DNA of 64,000 nt from Coriobacteriia bacterium. GTDB taxonomy: Bacteria; Actinomycetota; Coriobacteriia; Anaerosomatales; Anaerosomataceae. Where the stretch lies: the NCBI GenBank assembly GCA_030651765.1, contig JAUSBY010000011.1:186001-250000 (forward strand). Reading direction: 5' to 3'. This document shows, piece by piece, positions 42,200 through 51,704 of this stretch. Both the position numbers and the translations under genes were made by a program. Under the pieces are notes generated by a model. That model was not told where the DNA came from and did no database searches. It saw only the letters and a list, made by a program, of their open reading frames with translations. Within the stretch, counting starts at the first letter, position 1. Every line of letters starts with the position of its first letter.

Positions 42200-45046
42200 A
42201 TGCACGGCTTATCGGCTTCTCACGCACGCGTACGGCCGGTGGTGTTGATCGCGATCCTGGCGCTTGTTGCTGCGCTGGTGCCGATCGTACCCGTGGCCGC
42301 TGCGCCGATTCGCGCGCAGGTGGTGCCCGAAGGCGACGTCATCTACGTCGACAACAGCGTTGACGGTCCCGGTACGGGTTCGGCCGAAGACCCCTTCGCG
42401 CTGCTCGGCGACGGACTCGCCGCCGCGGACGCCGGCGACACCGTCATGGTTGCGCCAGGCGAGTACGGTCCCTACACAGGGGAGACGCTCCCGTTCGTGG
42501 TGCCTTCTGATGTCTCGGTAATCGGCACGTACGCCGAGGGCATCGGTTGGCAGACCATCTTGAGCGGTGGCCTGTCGATGACCGAACCGGCGGCGCAGAT
42601 CGCGCCTGACACTCAGATCATGGTGCTGGGTGACCGCGTGGATACGTTCGACGCCCGCGTGACTGAGGTTGTCGGGGAGGGTGTCGAGGGTGTCACGCTC
42701 GCGAATCTGCTCTTCGCGAGCAACCTGTTCGGCGATGCCGGTGCAGGGCTCGGCGTCTACAACTCCCAGGTCGACATCGATAACTGCGCGTTCACCGAGC
42801 TCATCGCGGATCTCGGCTCGGCCATCGACGCGCACAACAGCGACGTGTCGGTGTCACGTTCGATCTTCGTGGGCAACGGTGGCGGAAACTCCGCCCCACT
42901 GTTGGCACAGCAGGAGATACCGTTTGATATCGACATGGACTCACTCCGCCTGGACCAGATCCCGGCGGGTGTTGACGGCGCGTCCGCCCAGTTCACGCAG
43001 ACGGCCAGCTACGGCGGCGCGATCTGGAGTGTCGACACGGACCTCGACATGCGAGATTGCGTGCTGTTTGCGAACTACGCCTATACCTCCGGCGGTGCCA
43101 TCCTGATCGACGGCGGAACCTGCACCACCACTGATTCGGTGTTCTTCCTCAACGGCACGGCAGGCGGCTTCATCGACAGCGCCGAGTTCAGGGGCACCGA
43201 ACTGGACGACTATGCCGAAATCCTCGCGTCGCAGTTCCTCGATCCGTTCGGCGGAGGTGCCGTGAGCAACCTGACCGGCACCTACATCGCGAAGCGCTCC
43301 TTCTTCGTACTCAACCAGTCGAATCAGGGCGCGGCTGTCATGACGCAGGCCGGCAGTACCAAGCTGGATCAGTGCGGCATCGGCATGAACTGGGGCACCG
43401 CGGTCGTCAGTGTGGCCGAGGGGCTCCTGCTCGGATCTGCGGATGCCGGGTACCGGGCCGCCATTGCGTTGCCCGAGCCCACCGACTATCCGACCGGCTT
43501 GGACATCGACCGGTGTCAGATCATCCTCAATGACGGGGTCTTCACGGTCTACTCGGAGAGTCACCCGACGCGGGTCACGAACTCCCTCTTCTCGGAGAAC
43601 GGGGCCATGGCCGTGGTTGCGATCGAAGCTGGCGGCTTGGCGCTGAATGACGTCACCTTCCAGCCCGCAGAGTCGATCAACAGCTCCGTAGAAGGCTGCA
43701 CGATGGTCGGCAACTCTGTCGAGTACGCGACCGTGGTCGGACCGATCCAGGACTACACATCGCTCGTGAACACCATTCTGTGGGACAACGATGAGTGGGA
43801 TCCGTTCGCGGACGCATCCAACGTCGACGCCTTCAACGTGTGCTACCAGGGCGAACTCGACTCGGGCTTCGAGGTCGACTGCTTCAGCGACGATCCGATG
43901 CTGCAGTCGGACCTCTCGCTTGCCGAGGGTTCGCCCTGCATCGACGCCGGAACGAGCAGCCCCGAGTACGTCGCTGAGGCCGCAGGCGAGCCCGGGCTTG
44001 CCTGGGACCTGCGCCCGTGGGACCTGTACAACCTGAGCCGTCCGCTTGACGGGGATGGTGACGGTGAGGCCGCGTACGACATCGGCGCGATCGAGCTTCT
44101 GATCGACGGCCGCGTGAGCGGGCTCGATCGCTTTGCCACCTCGGTCGAGGTGTCCAAGCAGCACTTCGGCACGGCGGACACGGTCGTGATCGCGACCGGC
44201 CGCGAGTTCGCCGACGGGCTCTCCGGCTCCGGTCTGGCCGGTGTGTACTACGCGCCGATTCTGCTCACCGAGCCCGGCGCGCTGCCCGCGGATGTGGCAG
44301 CCGAGATAACCCGTCTGGGCGCGACCCGTGCGTTCATCCTCGGCGGCCCGGCGGCTGTCGGCCCTGCAGTCGAGTCGGCGCTCGTCGGTCTCGGCCTTGA
44401 GATTGAGCGTATCGGCGGTATCGACCGTTACGAGACGGCCGCGCTCATCGCCGACCACGTGATGGAGCACAGGGACGGTCTGATGTTCTTCACGGAACCG
44501 CTGAGCGAAGCGTTCATAGCGCGCGGCGATCTGTTCGCCGATGCGCTTGCGGTCGCGCCTGTCGCATACGCCAATCGCATGCCCGTGCTTCTCGTCCAGC
44601 CGGACGCACTGCCGGCGCATACGGTGGACGTGCTCGGTGAGTACGGGATCACCAGCGCGGTCGTGCTTGGTGGCAACATCGCCGTGAGCGGCGCAGTAGC
44701 CGCCGAGGTCCGCGCGCTCGATGTCACCGTGACGCGGATCGACGGTGCCAACCGCTACGAAACCGCTGCCAACATCGCCGAGTGGGCGTGGGAGAACTAC
44801 CTGGCCGGGTTTGCCACCACGGGCATCGCAACCGGCGACGACTTCGCCGACGCGCTGTCCGGCGGGGCGGGGATTGGCAGCAGGAACGGCGTGCTGCTTC
44901 TCAATCCGAGCACGAGTGTGAATGTTGCCTGCGAGTCCGCGATCGAAGATCACGCGGACGAGATCGTAGCGCTTCAGATTCTCGGCGGGCCTGCCGCGCT
45001 TTCGGGTTCGGTCTACGACTATCTGATGGGCCTGCTCGCGCCGTAG
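42200..45046 (+). CDS. Surface protein: beta-helix plus three cell-wall-binding repeats
   Basis: The 948 residues start with a signal peptide (residues 1-35, cleavage near VAAAP). Residues about 48-630 are a right-handed beta-helix of the parallel (pectate-lyase/DUF1565) type, with VIYVDNSVDGPGTGSAEDPF at its start. Three CWB2 repeats follow (about 637-948), each with a DRFATS/DRYETA/NRYETA start and an ILGG/VLGG motif; they hold proteins on the cell wall. No catalytic residues seen; probably adhesin or carbohydrate-binding. Confidence 0.9.
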   Translation: MHGLSASHARVRPVVLIAILALVAALVPIVPVAAAPIRAQVVPEGDVIYVDNSVDGPGTGSAEDPFALLGDGLAAADAGDTVMVAPGEYGPYTGETLPFVVPSDVSVIGTYAEGIGWQTILSGGLSMTEPAAQIAPDTQIMVLGDRVDTFDARVTEVVGEGVEGVTLANLLFASNLFGDAGAGLGVYNSQVDIDNCAFTELIADLGSAIDAHNSDVSVSRSIFVGNGGGNSAPLLAQQEIPFDIDMDSLRLDQIPAGVDGASAQFTQTASYGGAIWSVDTDLDMRDCVLFANYAYTSGGAILIDGGTCTTTDSVFFLNGTAGGFIDSAEFRGTELDDYAEILASQFLDPFGGGAVSNLTGTYIAKRSFFVLNQSNQGAAVMTQAGSTKLDQCGIGMNWGTAVVSVAEGLLLGSADAGYRAAIALPEPTDYPTGLDIDRCQIILNDGVFTVYSESHPTRVTNSLFSENGAMAVVAIEAGGLALNDVTFQPAESINSSVEGCTMVGNSVEYATVVGPIQDYTSLVNTILWDNDEWDPFADASNVDAFNVCYQGELDSGFEVDCFSDDPMLQSDLSLAEGSPCIDAGTSSPEYVAEAAGEPGLAWDLRPWDLYNLSRPLDGDGDGEAAYDIGAIELLIDGRVSGLDRFATSVEVSKQHFGTADTVVIATGREFADGLSGSGLAGVYYAPILLTEPGALPADVAAEITRLGATRAFILGGPAAVGPAVESALVGLGLEIERIGGIDRYETAALIADHVMEHRDGLMFFTEPLSEAFIARGDLFADALAVAPVAYANRMPVLLVQPDALPAHTVDVLGEYGITSAVVLGGNIAVSGAVAAEVRALDVTVTRIDGANRYETAANIAEWAWENYLAGFATTGIATGDDFADALSGGAGIGSRNGVLLLNPSTSVNVACESAIEDHADEIVALQILGGPAALSGSVYDYLMGLLAP

Positions 45047-45068
45047 GCGCGGCGGTCGCACAAACACG

Positions 45069-45099
45069 GCGGAGGGTCGCGCGTCACGCGGCCCTCCGC
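45069..45099 (+). terminator. Hairpin terminator after the surface-protein gene
   Basis: GCGGAGGG...CCCTCCGC with an inner CGCG/CGCG pair, followed by TTCGTT. It starts 22 bases after the stop. Confidence 0.75.
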
Positions 45100-45204
45100 T
45101 TCGTTGACCACATCCGGGTGCGGCATCCCGGCAGTGGATCGTCCGCGACGGTGGTATAGTCTCGGGCACACTATGCACGCGAAATGTGTCCGAAGGGGAT
45201 GGCT

Positions 45205-46143
45205 GTGCGCGTCGGTCTGCCGAGAGCGCTGCTCTACCACAAATACCACGTGCTTTGGACGACGTTCCTCGAGGAGTGCGGCTTCACGACGGTCGTGAGT
45301 CCGCCAACCAACCGGCGCATCCTGGAGCGCGGCGTGGCCCTTGCGGTCGACGAGTCCTGCCTGCCGATGAAGGTGCTGCTCGGTCACATCGAATCGCTCT
45401 CCGGGCGTTGTGACGCGGTCTTCGTGCCCCGGCAGGAGGCGTTCGAGCGCGGCGAGCACCTGTGCGTCAAGTTCATGGGCGCGTACGACATCGTGCGCAA
45501 CACGATTCCCGACCTGAGGCTCGTGACCTACGACGTCAATGCCGACCACGGCGTCGACGAGCGTCGCTCGATGATCGCGATGGCTCGCTCGCTCGGCGTA
45601 CCGGCGCGCGTCGCACGTCGCGCCTACGTGCTTGCGGAGGCCGCTCAGCACGCACACGAGGTTGAACTCGCGCGCCTGCAGCAGTCGGTCGCCGACTCGC
45701 CGCGCTCCGGCGACGTGCGCATCCTGGTGGTCGGCCACTCCTACAACCTGGCCGACGAGCTCATCGGCGCGCCGATCCTCGGCTACCTGCGCACGTTGGG
45801 TGCCGAGGTCGTCACCTCCGACGAGGTGGACAAGGCGCTCGCCAGGCGCACCGGTGCCAGTATGTCGCCCACGATGAAGTGGCGCTACAACAAAGAACTG
45901 CTCGGCTCGGTAGAACTCTACCGCGACATGGTCGACGGCATCGTCTTCGTCGTGACGTTTCCGTGCGGGCCCGACTCGCTCATGGCCGAGCTCTGCGCCC
46001 GGCGCGTCACCGGCATCCCGATGACGACGCTCGTGCTCGACGAGCTTGCCGGCGAGGCTGGCACGCGCACGCGCCTCGAGAGTTTCGTCGACATCTTGCG
46101 CGAGCGTCGACGTCGCGCGCATCTCACGGTGGTGGGCGCGTGA
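45205..46143 (+). CDS. Acyl-CoA dehydratase activase-related protein (DUF2229)
   Basis: The 312 residues match the DUF2229 part of 2-hydroxyacyl-CoA dehydratase activases: VGLPRALLYHKYHVLWTTFLEECGF, DESCLPMKVLLGHIESL and VVTFPCGPDSLMAEL. GTG 45205 was chosen because AAGGGG ends 6 bases before it. It overlaps the next gene by 4 bases. In many clostridia this domain is fused with the next two proteins; here all three are separate. Confidence 0.88.
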   Translation: MRVGLPRALLYHKYHVLWTTFLEECGFTTVVSPPTNRRILERGVALAVDESCLPMKVLLGHIESLSGRCDAVFVPRQEAFERGEHLCVKFMGAYDIVRNTIPDLRLVTYDVNADHGVDERRSMIAMARSLGVPARVARRAYVLAEAAQHAHEVELARLQQSVADSPRSGDVRILVVGHSYNLADELIGAPILGYLRTLGAEVVTSDEVDKALARRTGASMSPTMKWRYNKELLGSVELYRDMVDGIVFVVTFPCGPDSLMAELCARRVTGIPMTTLVLDELAGEAGTRTRLESFVDILRERRRRAHLTVVGA

Positions 46144-47219
46144 GCGAGCGGCTCGTCACCTTCCCGCACATGGGCGAGTACTGGATCGCGTTCGAGACGC
46201 TCGTGCTCGAGCTCGGCGCCACGCCGCTCGTACCGCCGCGCATGACCAAGCACACGCTTGAGGTGGGTGCCCGGCATAGCCCCGAGTTCGTGTGCGTGCC
46301 GTTCAAGTACAACCTCGGCAACTTCATCGAAGCCCTCGATGCCGGCGCGAGCGTGATCGGCCAGGCGGGCGGTGGGTGCCGCTTCGGTTACTATGCCGAG
46401 GTGCAGGAGGCGATCCTGCGGGACCTGGGCTACGAGTTCGAGATGGTGAACCTCACGAGTTCGTGGAGCATCGGTGAGTTCATCGCCGACTTCAAGCGCA
46501 TCGCACCGGGGGTGTCCACGCTGCGCATCGCGCGCGCGTTTGCGATCGCGTACCGAAAGGCCAAAGCGCTCGAGGCCATAGACGATCGGGTGCGCAAGAA
46601 CGTCGGGTTCGAGAGCGAGCATGGTGCGCACGACCGGATCGTCGGGCGCTTCCATCGCGAGTTGCGGGCTGCGGGGGCGTTTCGCGATGTGGCGCGGCTC
46701 GAGGAGCGCACCCTCGCCGAGCTCGCGGCCCTCCCGCTCGATAAGCCCGAGCGCCCGCTTCGTGTCGGGGTGGTGGGCGAGTTGTACGTCCTCATGGAGC
46801 CGTTCGCCAACCACAGCATCGAGCGGCGCCTGGCCGAACACGGGGTCGAGGTGCATCGCTTCGTGACGCTCACCAAACTCATCGAGCACGGCATCCGCCA
46901 CCGGCCGCACGTGCGCGCGCTCCTCGGCGAGGCCGACCCGTGGGTGAAGTATCATCTCGGCGCGGACGGCACCGAGAGCGTGGCGATGACCTGGAAGCTC
47001 ATGCAGGAGGGCTTCGACGGTATGGCGCACTTGAAGCCGTTCGGCTGCATGCCCGAGGTCAGCGCGATGTCCGTTCTGCAGCGCATCTCGCGGGAGCACA
47101 CGTTCCCGGTCCTGTTCGTAAGCTACGACGCGCAGACCGCCGAGACCGGCATCCGCACGCGGATCGAGGCGTTTGCCGACATGCTCGCAATGCGTGTTCA
47201 AGGGAGGACCAGTGCGTAA
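46140..47219 (+). CDS. CoA-dehydratase activase-related protein
   Basis: The 359 residues are related to the 2-hydroxyglutaryl-CoA dehydratase subunit fold: VTFPHMGEYWIAFETLVLELGATPLVPP, GQAGGGCRFGYYAEVQE and HLKPFGCMPEVSAMSVLQ, with Cys in both loops as possible Fe-S ligands. GTG start, GTGA overlap with the upstream stop; 8-base overlap with the downstream gene. Confidence 0.88.
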   Translation: MSERLVTFPHMGEYWIAFETLVLELGATPLVPPRMTKHTLEVGARHSPEFVCVPFKYNLGNFIEALDAGASVIGQAGGGCRFGYYAEVQEAILRDLGYEFEMVNLTSSWSIGEFIADFKRIAPGVSTLRIARAFAIAYRKAKALEAIDDRVRKNVGFESEHGAHDRIVGRFHRELRAAGAFRDVARLEERTLAELAALPLDKPERPLRVGVVGELYVLMEPFANHSIERRLAEHGVEVHRFVTLTKLIEHGIRHRPHVRALLGEADPWVKYHLGADGTESVAMTWKLMQEGFDGMAHLKPFGCMPEVSAMSVLQRISREHTFPVLFVSYDAQTAETGIRTRIEAFADMLAMRVQGRTSA

Positions 47220-48183
47220 GGGGTATCTCGGCGTCGACATCGGATCGATCTCGACCAAGGCAGTCGTGGTGGCCGCGGATGGCGACATCGTCGCCTCGGC
47301 GTATCTATGGACCGAGGGCAATCCGATCGGGGCGGTCAAGCGCGTCCTGAGCGAGATCGAGGGTCAGGCCGCGGGTACCGACGTGAGGGTGGTGGCCGTC
47401 GGCACCACCGGCTCGGCACGGGAGCTCATCGGCTCGGTGCTCGGCGCGCAGGTCGTGAAGAACGAGATCACCGCGCACGCGATGGGGACGCTTTCGATGC
47501 ACCCCGACGTGCGCACGATCTTTGAGATCGGCGGGCAGGACTCGAAGATCATCGTGCTCCGCGATGGCGTGCCGGTGGACTACGCGATGAACACGCTGTG
47601 CGCCGCCGGGACCGGCTCCTTCCTCTCGTCGCAGGCCCGTCGCCTCGGCATACCGGTGGAGGACTTTGGCGACTACGCGCTGCGCTCGACGCGTCCCACC
47701 AAGATCGCGGGCCGCTGTACGGTCTTTGCCGAGTCGGACCTCGTGCACAAGGCGCAGATCGGCTACGCGATCGAGGACATCGTGGCGGGGCTGTGCAATG
47801 CCATCGTGAACAACTATCTGAACAACGTCGGCAAGGGCAAGGAGATCGAGCCGCCGATCGTCTTCCAGGGCGGCGTGAGCAAGAACGTCGGTGTCGTCGA
47901 GGCCTTCAAGCGACTGACCGGTCACGACGTGATCGTCGACGAGGTGGGGCACCTGATGGGCGCCGTGGGCATCGCGCTACTCGCGAAGTCCTCAGGCCTC
48001 GAGGGCGACTTCGACTTCGCCGTGCGCGAGTTCGAGTTCCAGACGATGGGCGACGAGTGTGGCGGCTGTGCCAACAACTGCGAGGTCGTCTACGTGCTCC
48101 GCGATGGCGAGTTTCTCGACGGCTGGGGCGCGCGCTGCGGCACGGGCATCGAGCGGGCGCGCACGGCGTCCGCGGGTCGCTAG
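47212..48183 (+). CDS. BadF/BcrD-type acyl-CoA dehydratase activase ATPase
   Basis: ATP-driven electron donor to radical dehydratases. A protein of 323 residues, ASKHA fold: YLGVDIGSISTKAVVV (phosphate 1), IGGQDSKII, CAAGTGSFLSSQA and FQGGVSKNVGVVEAF. A C-terminal extension holds CGGCANNC, possible additional Fe-S ligands. GTG 47212 with GGGAGG upstream. Confidence 0.93.
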   Translation: MRKGYLGVDIGSISTKAVVVAADGDIVASAYLWTEGNPIGAVKRVLSEIEGQAAGTDVRVVAVGTTGSARELIGSVLGAQVVKNEITAHAMGTLSMHPDVRTIFEIGGQDSKIIVLRDGVPVDYAMNTLCAAGTGSFLSSQARRLGIPVEDFGDYALRSTRPTKIAGRCTVFAESDLVHKAQIGYAIEDIVAGLCNAIVNNYLNNVGKGKEIEPPIVFQGGVSKNVGVVEAFKRLTGHDVIVDEVGHLMGAVGIALLAKSSGLEGDFDFAVREFEFQTMGDECGGCANNCEVVYVLRDGEFLDGWGARCGTGIERARTASAGR

Positions 48184-48198
48184 AGGCGGCGGATCCAC

Positions 48199-48639
48199 AT
48201 GGGCGAGTGTGCCTTCCATCCCGGTGTGGAGACGAGCGTTCGCTGCGTCGAGTGCGAGCGGCCGATCTGCCCGAAGGACTTCGTGCCGACGCCGGTGGGC
48301 TACAAGTGTCCCGAGTGCGGGCATTTGCCCCGCTCGGCGCTCCGCGCGGTCAAGCCGCGGCAGCTCGTGTTCGCGGCACTCGCAGCCGGCGCTGTCGGTA
48401 TCGGCGGACCGCTGCTTGCCGCGATGCTCGGCTTCCGCTTCTGGCTCGTTTCGCTCCTGCTCGGCGTGCTCACGGCCGAGGCCGCCCGGCGAGCCTCGGG
48501 CGGTCATCGCGATGGGTCGGTGGCCGCTGTCGCGGGCACGGCCGTCCTGATCGGCACGTTCGTGGCGGGGTATGGCTACCTGGGTATGGCGCTCGCGGCG
48601 GGAGCCGCCGTCTTCTCGGTGATGTCGAACAGGTGGTGA
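48199..48639 (+). CDS. Small zinc-finger membrane protein
   Basis: The 146 residues: an N-terminal B-box-like zinc domain (C4, H7, CVECERPICPKDF and CPECGH) then three membrane helices. This N-terminus is common in rhomboid and membrane proteins of actinobacteria. ATG 15 bases after the activase stop. Function unknown. Confidence 0.75.
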   Translation: MGECAFHPGVETSVRCVECERPICPKDFVPTPVGYKCPECGHLPRSALRAVKPRQLVFAALAAGAVGIGGPLLAAMLGFRFWLVSLLLGVLTAEAARRASGGHRDGSVAAVAGTAVLIGTFVAGYGYLGMALAAGAAVFSVMSNRW

Positions 48640-48643
48640 ACGC

Positions 48644-49177
48644 ATGAGTGACGCGGCTCTGAGCTCGTTTCGCCCCGCCCGCTCGTTCGGGTGGGCGTGG
48701 CTGATGGCGATCATGGCGTTGGTGCTGGCACCGATGGCGCCGATACTTGTCCAGCCCGGCGTGTTCTCGGGGGACGAGGCCGTGGGCGCGTGGATCGCGA
48801 TCGCCGTCATAGCGCCGATCGTCGCGCTCATGCTCCTCGCACTCGTCTCGCTACCGCAGATGCGCTACGACCTCGAGCGAGACGCGCTCGTGATCTCCTG
48901 CGGGCGGATGCTGCGGTACCGGGTCCCGTTCTCGGAGATAACGGACGTCCGTCGCGCCGACCTCACGCCGTCGCTGTGGTCGAGCATGCGCATGCCGGGG
49001 CTTGCGCTGTGGACCGTGCCGTACGCCGACATCGGCCGTGTCCGCATGTGCGCGACACGCATGGCCACGGGGATCCTGCTCATCGAGGCAGGCGGCATGC
49101 GGTACGGCATCACACCCGCCGACGAGCAGGCGTTCGTGACAGCGCTCATGATGATGCTGCCGAAGCGCGGCCACTGA
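48644..49177 (+). CDS. Membrane protein with PH-like domain
   Basis: A 177-residue protein with two membrane helices, then a beta domain of about 90 residues (YDLERDALVISCGRMLRYRVPFSEITDVRR), matching the bacterial PH (bPH) type. ATG starts 4 bases after the previous stop. Role unknown. Confidence 0.7.
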   Translation: MSDAALSSFRPARSFGWAWLMAIMALVLAPMAPILVQPGVFSGDEAVGAWIAIAVIAPIVALMLLALVSLPQMRYDLERDALVISCGRMLRYRVPFSEITDVRRADLTPSLWSSMRMPGLALWTVPYADIGRVRMCATRMATGILLIEAGGMRYGITPADEQAFVTALMMMLPKRGH

Positions 49178-49178
49178 C

Positions 49179-49919
49179 GTGCCGACGATCCTGCCCATGG
49201 CGATCATCACGATCGTCGCCTCGGCGCTCCTGTGGGGCGCGTTCCTCTACGCCTACTCCGGTCGCACCTGGCGCTTCGTCCGGCTCATGGTGTGGGGCCT
49301 GCCGCTCTCGGCGGTGGTGAACCTGTTCGTGAAGTCACCGGTCGGGCAGGGCGTGGGCGCGCTCGCCGGCATCGATCCCGGTCAGGGGCTCGATACCCCG
49401 GTGTGGTTCCTCGTGTTCCTGTTCCTGCTCGCACCGGTCTTCGAGGAGCTCATCAAGGTCGCCCCCGCGCTCCTGCCGTCGGTGCGTCCGCACGCGACCA
49501 CGCCGGACGACGCGCTGTGGACGGGCCTGGCGCTCGGCATGGGGTTCGGTATCGGGGAGGCGGCGTATCTCGGCTGGCAGATCGCGCTTTCGAGCGCCTA
49601 CGAGCAGTACGCCTGGTACATGTTCTCGGGCTTTCTCGGCGAGCGTCTGGTCGTGGTGCTGCTCCACGGGTTCATGACCGCGCTGCTCATGTGGTTCGCC
49701 GCGCGCGGGCGTCCGGTCATCGGTTATCTGGCCGCCGTGGGTGCGCACGCGCTGCTCAACTCGGGCGCGATGCTCTTCCAGCTCGGTTTGGTCGCCGAGG
49801 GAGTCGCGGGGCTGTCGCTCCTGGTCGTGCTCGTGGTCGCGGTCATCGTCTTCGAACGCATCCGGCCTCGCTATCGCCGAGACGAAAGCGACGTCGTCTA
49901 CTACTCGGCGGACGACTGA
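49179..49919 (+). CDS. PrsW family intramembrane protease-like protein
   Basis: The 246 residues with eight or so helices. The conserved motifs are present: FEELIKV (E89/E90), GEAAYLGWQ, HGFMTALLM and AHALLNSG, which form the presumed metal site. In Bacillus PrsW cleaves an anti-sigma factor; no such partner is seen here. GTG start two bases after the previous stop. Confidence 0.88.
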   Translation: MPTILPMAIITIVASALLWGAFLYAYSGRTWRFVRLMVWGLPLSAVVNLFVKSPVGQGVGALAGIDPGQGLDTPVWFLVFLFLLAPVFEELIKVAPALLPSVRPHATTPDDALWTGLALGMGFGIGEAAYLGWQIALSSAYEQYAWYMFSGFLGERLVVVLLHGFMTALLMWFAARGRPVIGYLAAVGAHALLNSGAMLFQLGLVAEGVAGLSLLVVLVVAVIVFERIRPRYRRDESDVVYYSADD

Positions 49920-49980
49920 CGCCGCGCGTGTGCCCACAGTGCCGTCGCGGTACCATCGCATCCGAGAGGAGGTGGCGCCG

Positions 49981-51567
49981 GTGGGTGACAGGACGATTCG
50001 CGTGCGGTTCGAGCCTGGTGGGCTTGATGCCGATGTCGCACCCGGCACCACGCTGCTCGATGCGGCTCACGCCGCCGGTGCGAGTATCGACGCGCCGTGC
50101 GGTGGTGTGGGCCGATGCGGGGCGTGCCGGGTGCGCGTGAGCGGCGAGGTCTCGGCGCTCACCCCCGAGGAGGCCGACATCCTGGGCGGCGCGAGTGTGG
50201 CCGCCGGCAGGCGGCTCGCGTGCCGCGCCCGCGCGATCGGCGACGCGGTCGTCACGCTCGGTCGCGTGCGGGGCCAGGCGAAGGTCGTCATCGGCTCCGG
50301 GCGCGCAGAGTCCGAGGGCACAGGGCCGGAGGCGTCGGGAGACGTCGGCGCGGCGGTCGATATCGGTACGACCACCATCGCCGTGGCGATAGTCGATATG
50401 GCAACCGGGGACGTTGTCGCCAGCCGGGGCGCCTTGAACGCGCAGGACGCATTCGGCGCCGACGTGATGAGCCGGGTGACCGCGGCGCTCGATGGAGCCA
50501 CCGCGGAACTGCGCGCGACGGTCCTCGAACAGGTCGGGGATCTCGTGGCCGAAGCGCTCGACGAGAGCGGGTCCTCGGCCGATGACCTCATCGAGCTGGC
50601 CATCTGCGGCAACACCGCGATGACCGGCATCTTCCTCGGGCGGGACATCTCACCGCTTGCCGCGGCACCGTATGAGGGTGCCGACATCTCCGGGGCGGCC
50701 GGGACCGCCCGCGCGCTCGGCCTGCCCGGCTTCGACCGGGCGGAGGCGTACGTGCTTCCGGGCATCTCGGCCTTCGTCGGTGCCGACATCACCGCCGGGC
50801 TGCTCGTCACGCGCCTGGACGAGCGCACCGCCCCGACGCTCTTCGTCGACCTGGGCACCAACGGAGAGATCGTGCTCGCCGGAGCCGGGCGTATGCGGGC
50901 CACGTCCACCGCGGCCGGACCTGCGCTCGAGGGCGCGGCCATCGAGTGCGGCATGCTTGCCGAGACAGGTGCGATCGAGCGCGTCAGGCTCGAAGGAGAC
51001 GCCCTCTCACTCGATGTCATCGGAGACGTGGCGCCGGCCGGGATTTGCGGGAGCGGCGTGCTCGATCTTGTGGCTGCGCTGCTGGACGCGGGCGTCCTCG
51101 ATGCGAGCGGACGGCTGCTCGAGGTGCCGGGTCCGCTCGGCGCGCGCGTGGCCGAGCGCGACGGTCAGCGCGTTTTCGAGTTGGACCCCGGGCGCGACGT
51201 GGTCCTCACCCAGAAGGACGTGCGCCAGGTCCAGCTCGCCGTCGCGGCGGTGCGCACCGGGATCGAGCTGCTGCTCGCCGATGCCGGGGTGCGCGTGTCC
51301 GATATCGGTGAGGTCATCGTCGCCGGCGGCTTCGGGTTCCACATCGATGCTGCATCGGTCACGCGCATCGGGCTCCTGCCTGCCGAGTGGCGGGATCGCA
51401 TCACCTTCGCCGGCAACACCGCACTCGCCGGCGCACACCTCACGCTCGGCGATGATGCCTGGCGCAGGCGGGCGACCACGCTGGCGGGTCGCGTCCTCGC
51501 GATCGATCTTGCCGCACACCCGGAGTTCCAGGACCGCTTCATCGCAGCGCTCGGGTTTCCGGAGTGA
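49981..51567 (+). CDS. RACo-like corrinoid-protein activator
   Basis: The 528 residues begin with a plant-type [2Fe-2S] ferredoxin domain (C40, C46, C49, C81), then the linker and an ASKHA domain (VGAAVDIGTTTIAVAIVD, FVDLGTNGEIVLA, GICGSGVLDLVAALLDAG). This is the architecture of the reductive activators of corrinoid-dependent methyltransferases (acetogenesis, O-demethylation). GTG with GAGGAGG 8 bases upstream. The corrinoid protein is not in the window. Confidence 0.93.
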   Translation: MGDRTIRVRFEPGGLDADVAPGTTLLDAAHAAGASIDAPCGGVGRCGACRVRVSGEVSALTPEEADILGGASVAAGRRLACRARAIGDAVVTLGRVRGQAKVVIGSGRAESEGTGPEASGDVGAAVDIGTTTIAVAIVDMATGDVVASRGALNAQDAFGADVMSRVTAALDGATAELRATVLEQVGDLVAEALDESGSSADDLIELAICGNTAMTGIFLGRDISPLAAAPYEGADISGAAGTARALGLPGFDRAEAYVLPGISAFVGADITAGLLVTRLDERTAPTLFVDLGTNGEIVLAGAGRMRATSTAAGPALEGAAIECGMLAETGAIERVRLEGDALSLDVIGDVAPAGICGSGVLDLVAALLDAGVLDASGRLLEVPGPLGARVAERDGQRVFELDPGRDVVLTQKDVRQVQLAVAAVRTGIELLLADAGVRVSDIGEVIVAGGFGFHIDAASVTRIGLLPAEWRDRITFAGNTALAGAHLTLGDDAWRRRATTLAGRVLAIDLAAHPEFQDRFIAALGFPE

Positions 51568-51642
51568 TGGTCCGGTCCGAGTAGTTCCACATTGGGTGAT
51601 CCTTCAGTCCCCTGACTCTGGCACTCCGCCCACCTGCCCCAC

Positions 51643-51671
51643 TTGCATCTGCGTGCCTGAAGGCATAAACT
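51643..51671 (+). promoter_or_regulatory. Promoter of the arsR-permease-selenoprotein run
   Basis: TTGCAT and TAAACT, 17 bases apart, 34 bases before arsR. The -10 element overlaps the operator, as for a repressor-controlled promoter. Confidence 0.5.
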
Positions 51672-51689
51672 TCGAAACTCATCGAAGTT
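51668..51689. promoter_or_regulatory. ArsR-type operator 1
   Basis: Perfect inverted repeat AACTTCGA-N6-TCGAAGTT, 15 bases upstream of arsR. Its core TTCGA-N6-TCGAA recurs at 52071. Confidence 0.75.
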
Positions 51690-51704
51690 GACATGTGAGG
51701 ACAC

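Noticed and set aside
42941-45178. Long minus-strand open frame opposite the surface-protein gene
   Set aside because: It is a shadow of the plus-strand gene in GC-rich DNA; it shows no domains and the plus-strand protein is clearly real.
45918-47339. Minus-strand open frame of over 450 codons opposite the activase genes
   Set aside because: The plus-strand frames match known families and overlap tightly; the minus-strand product has Arg/His-rich shadow composition.
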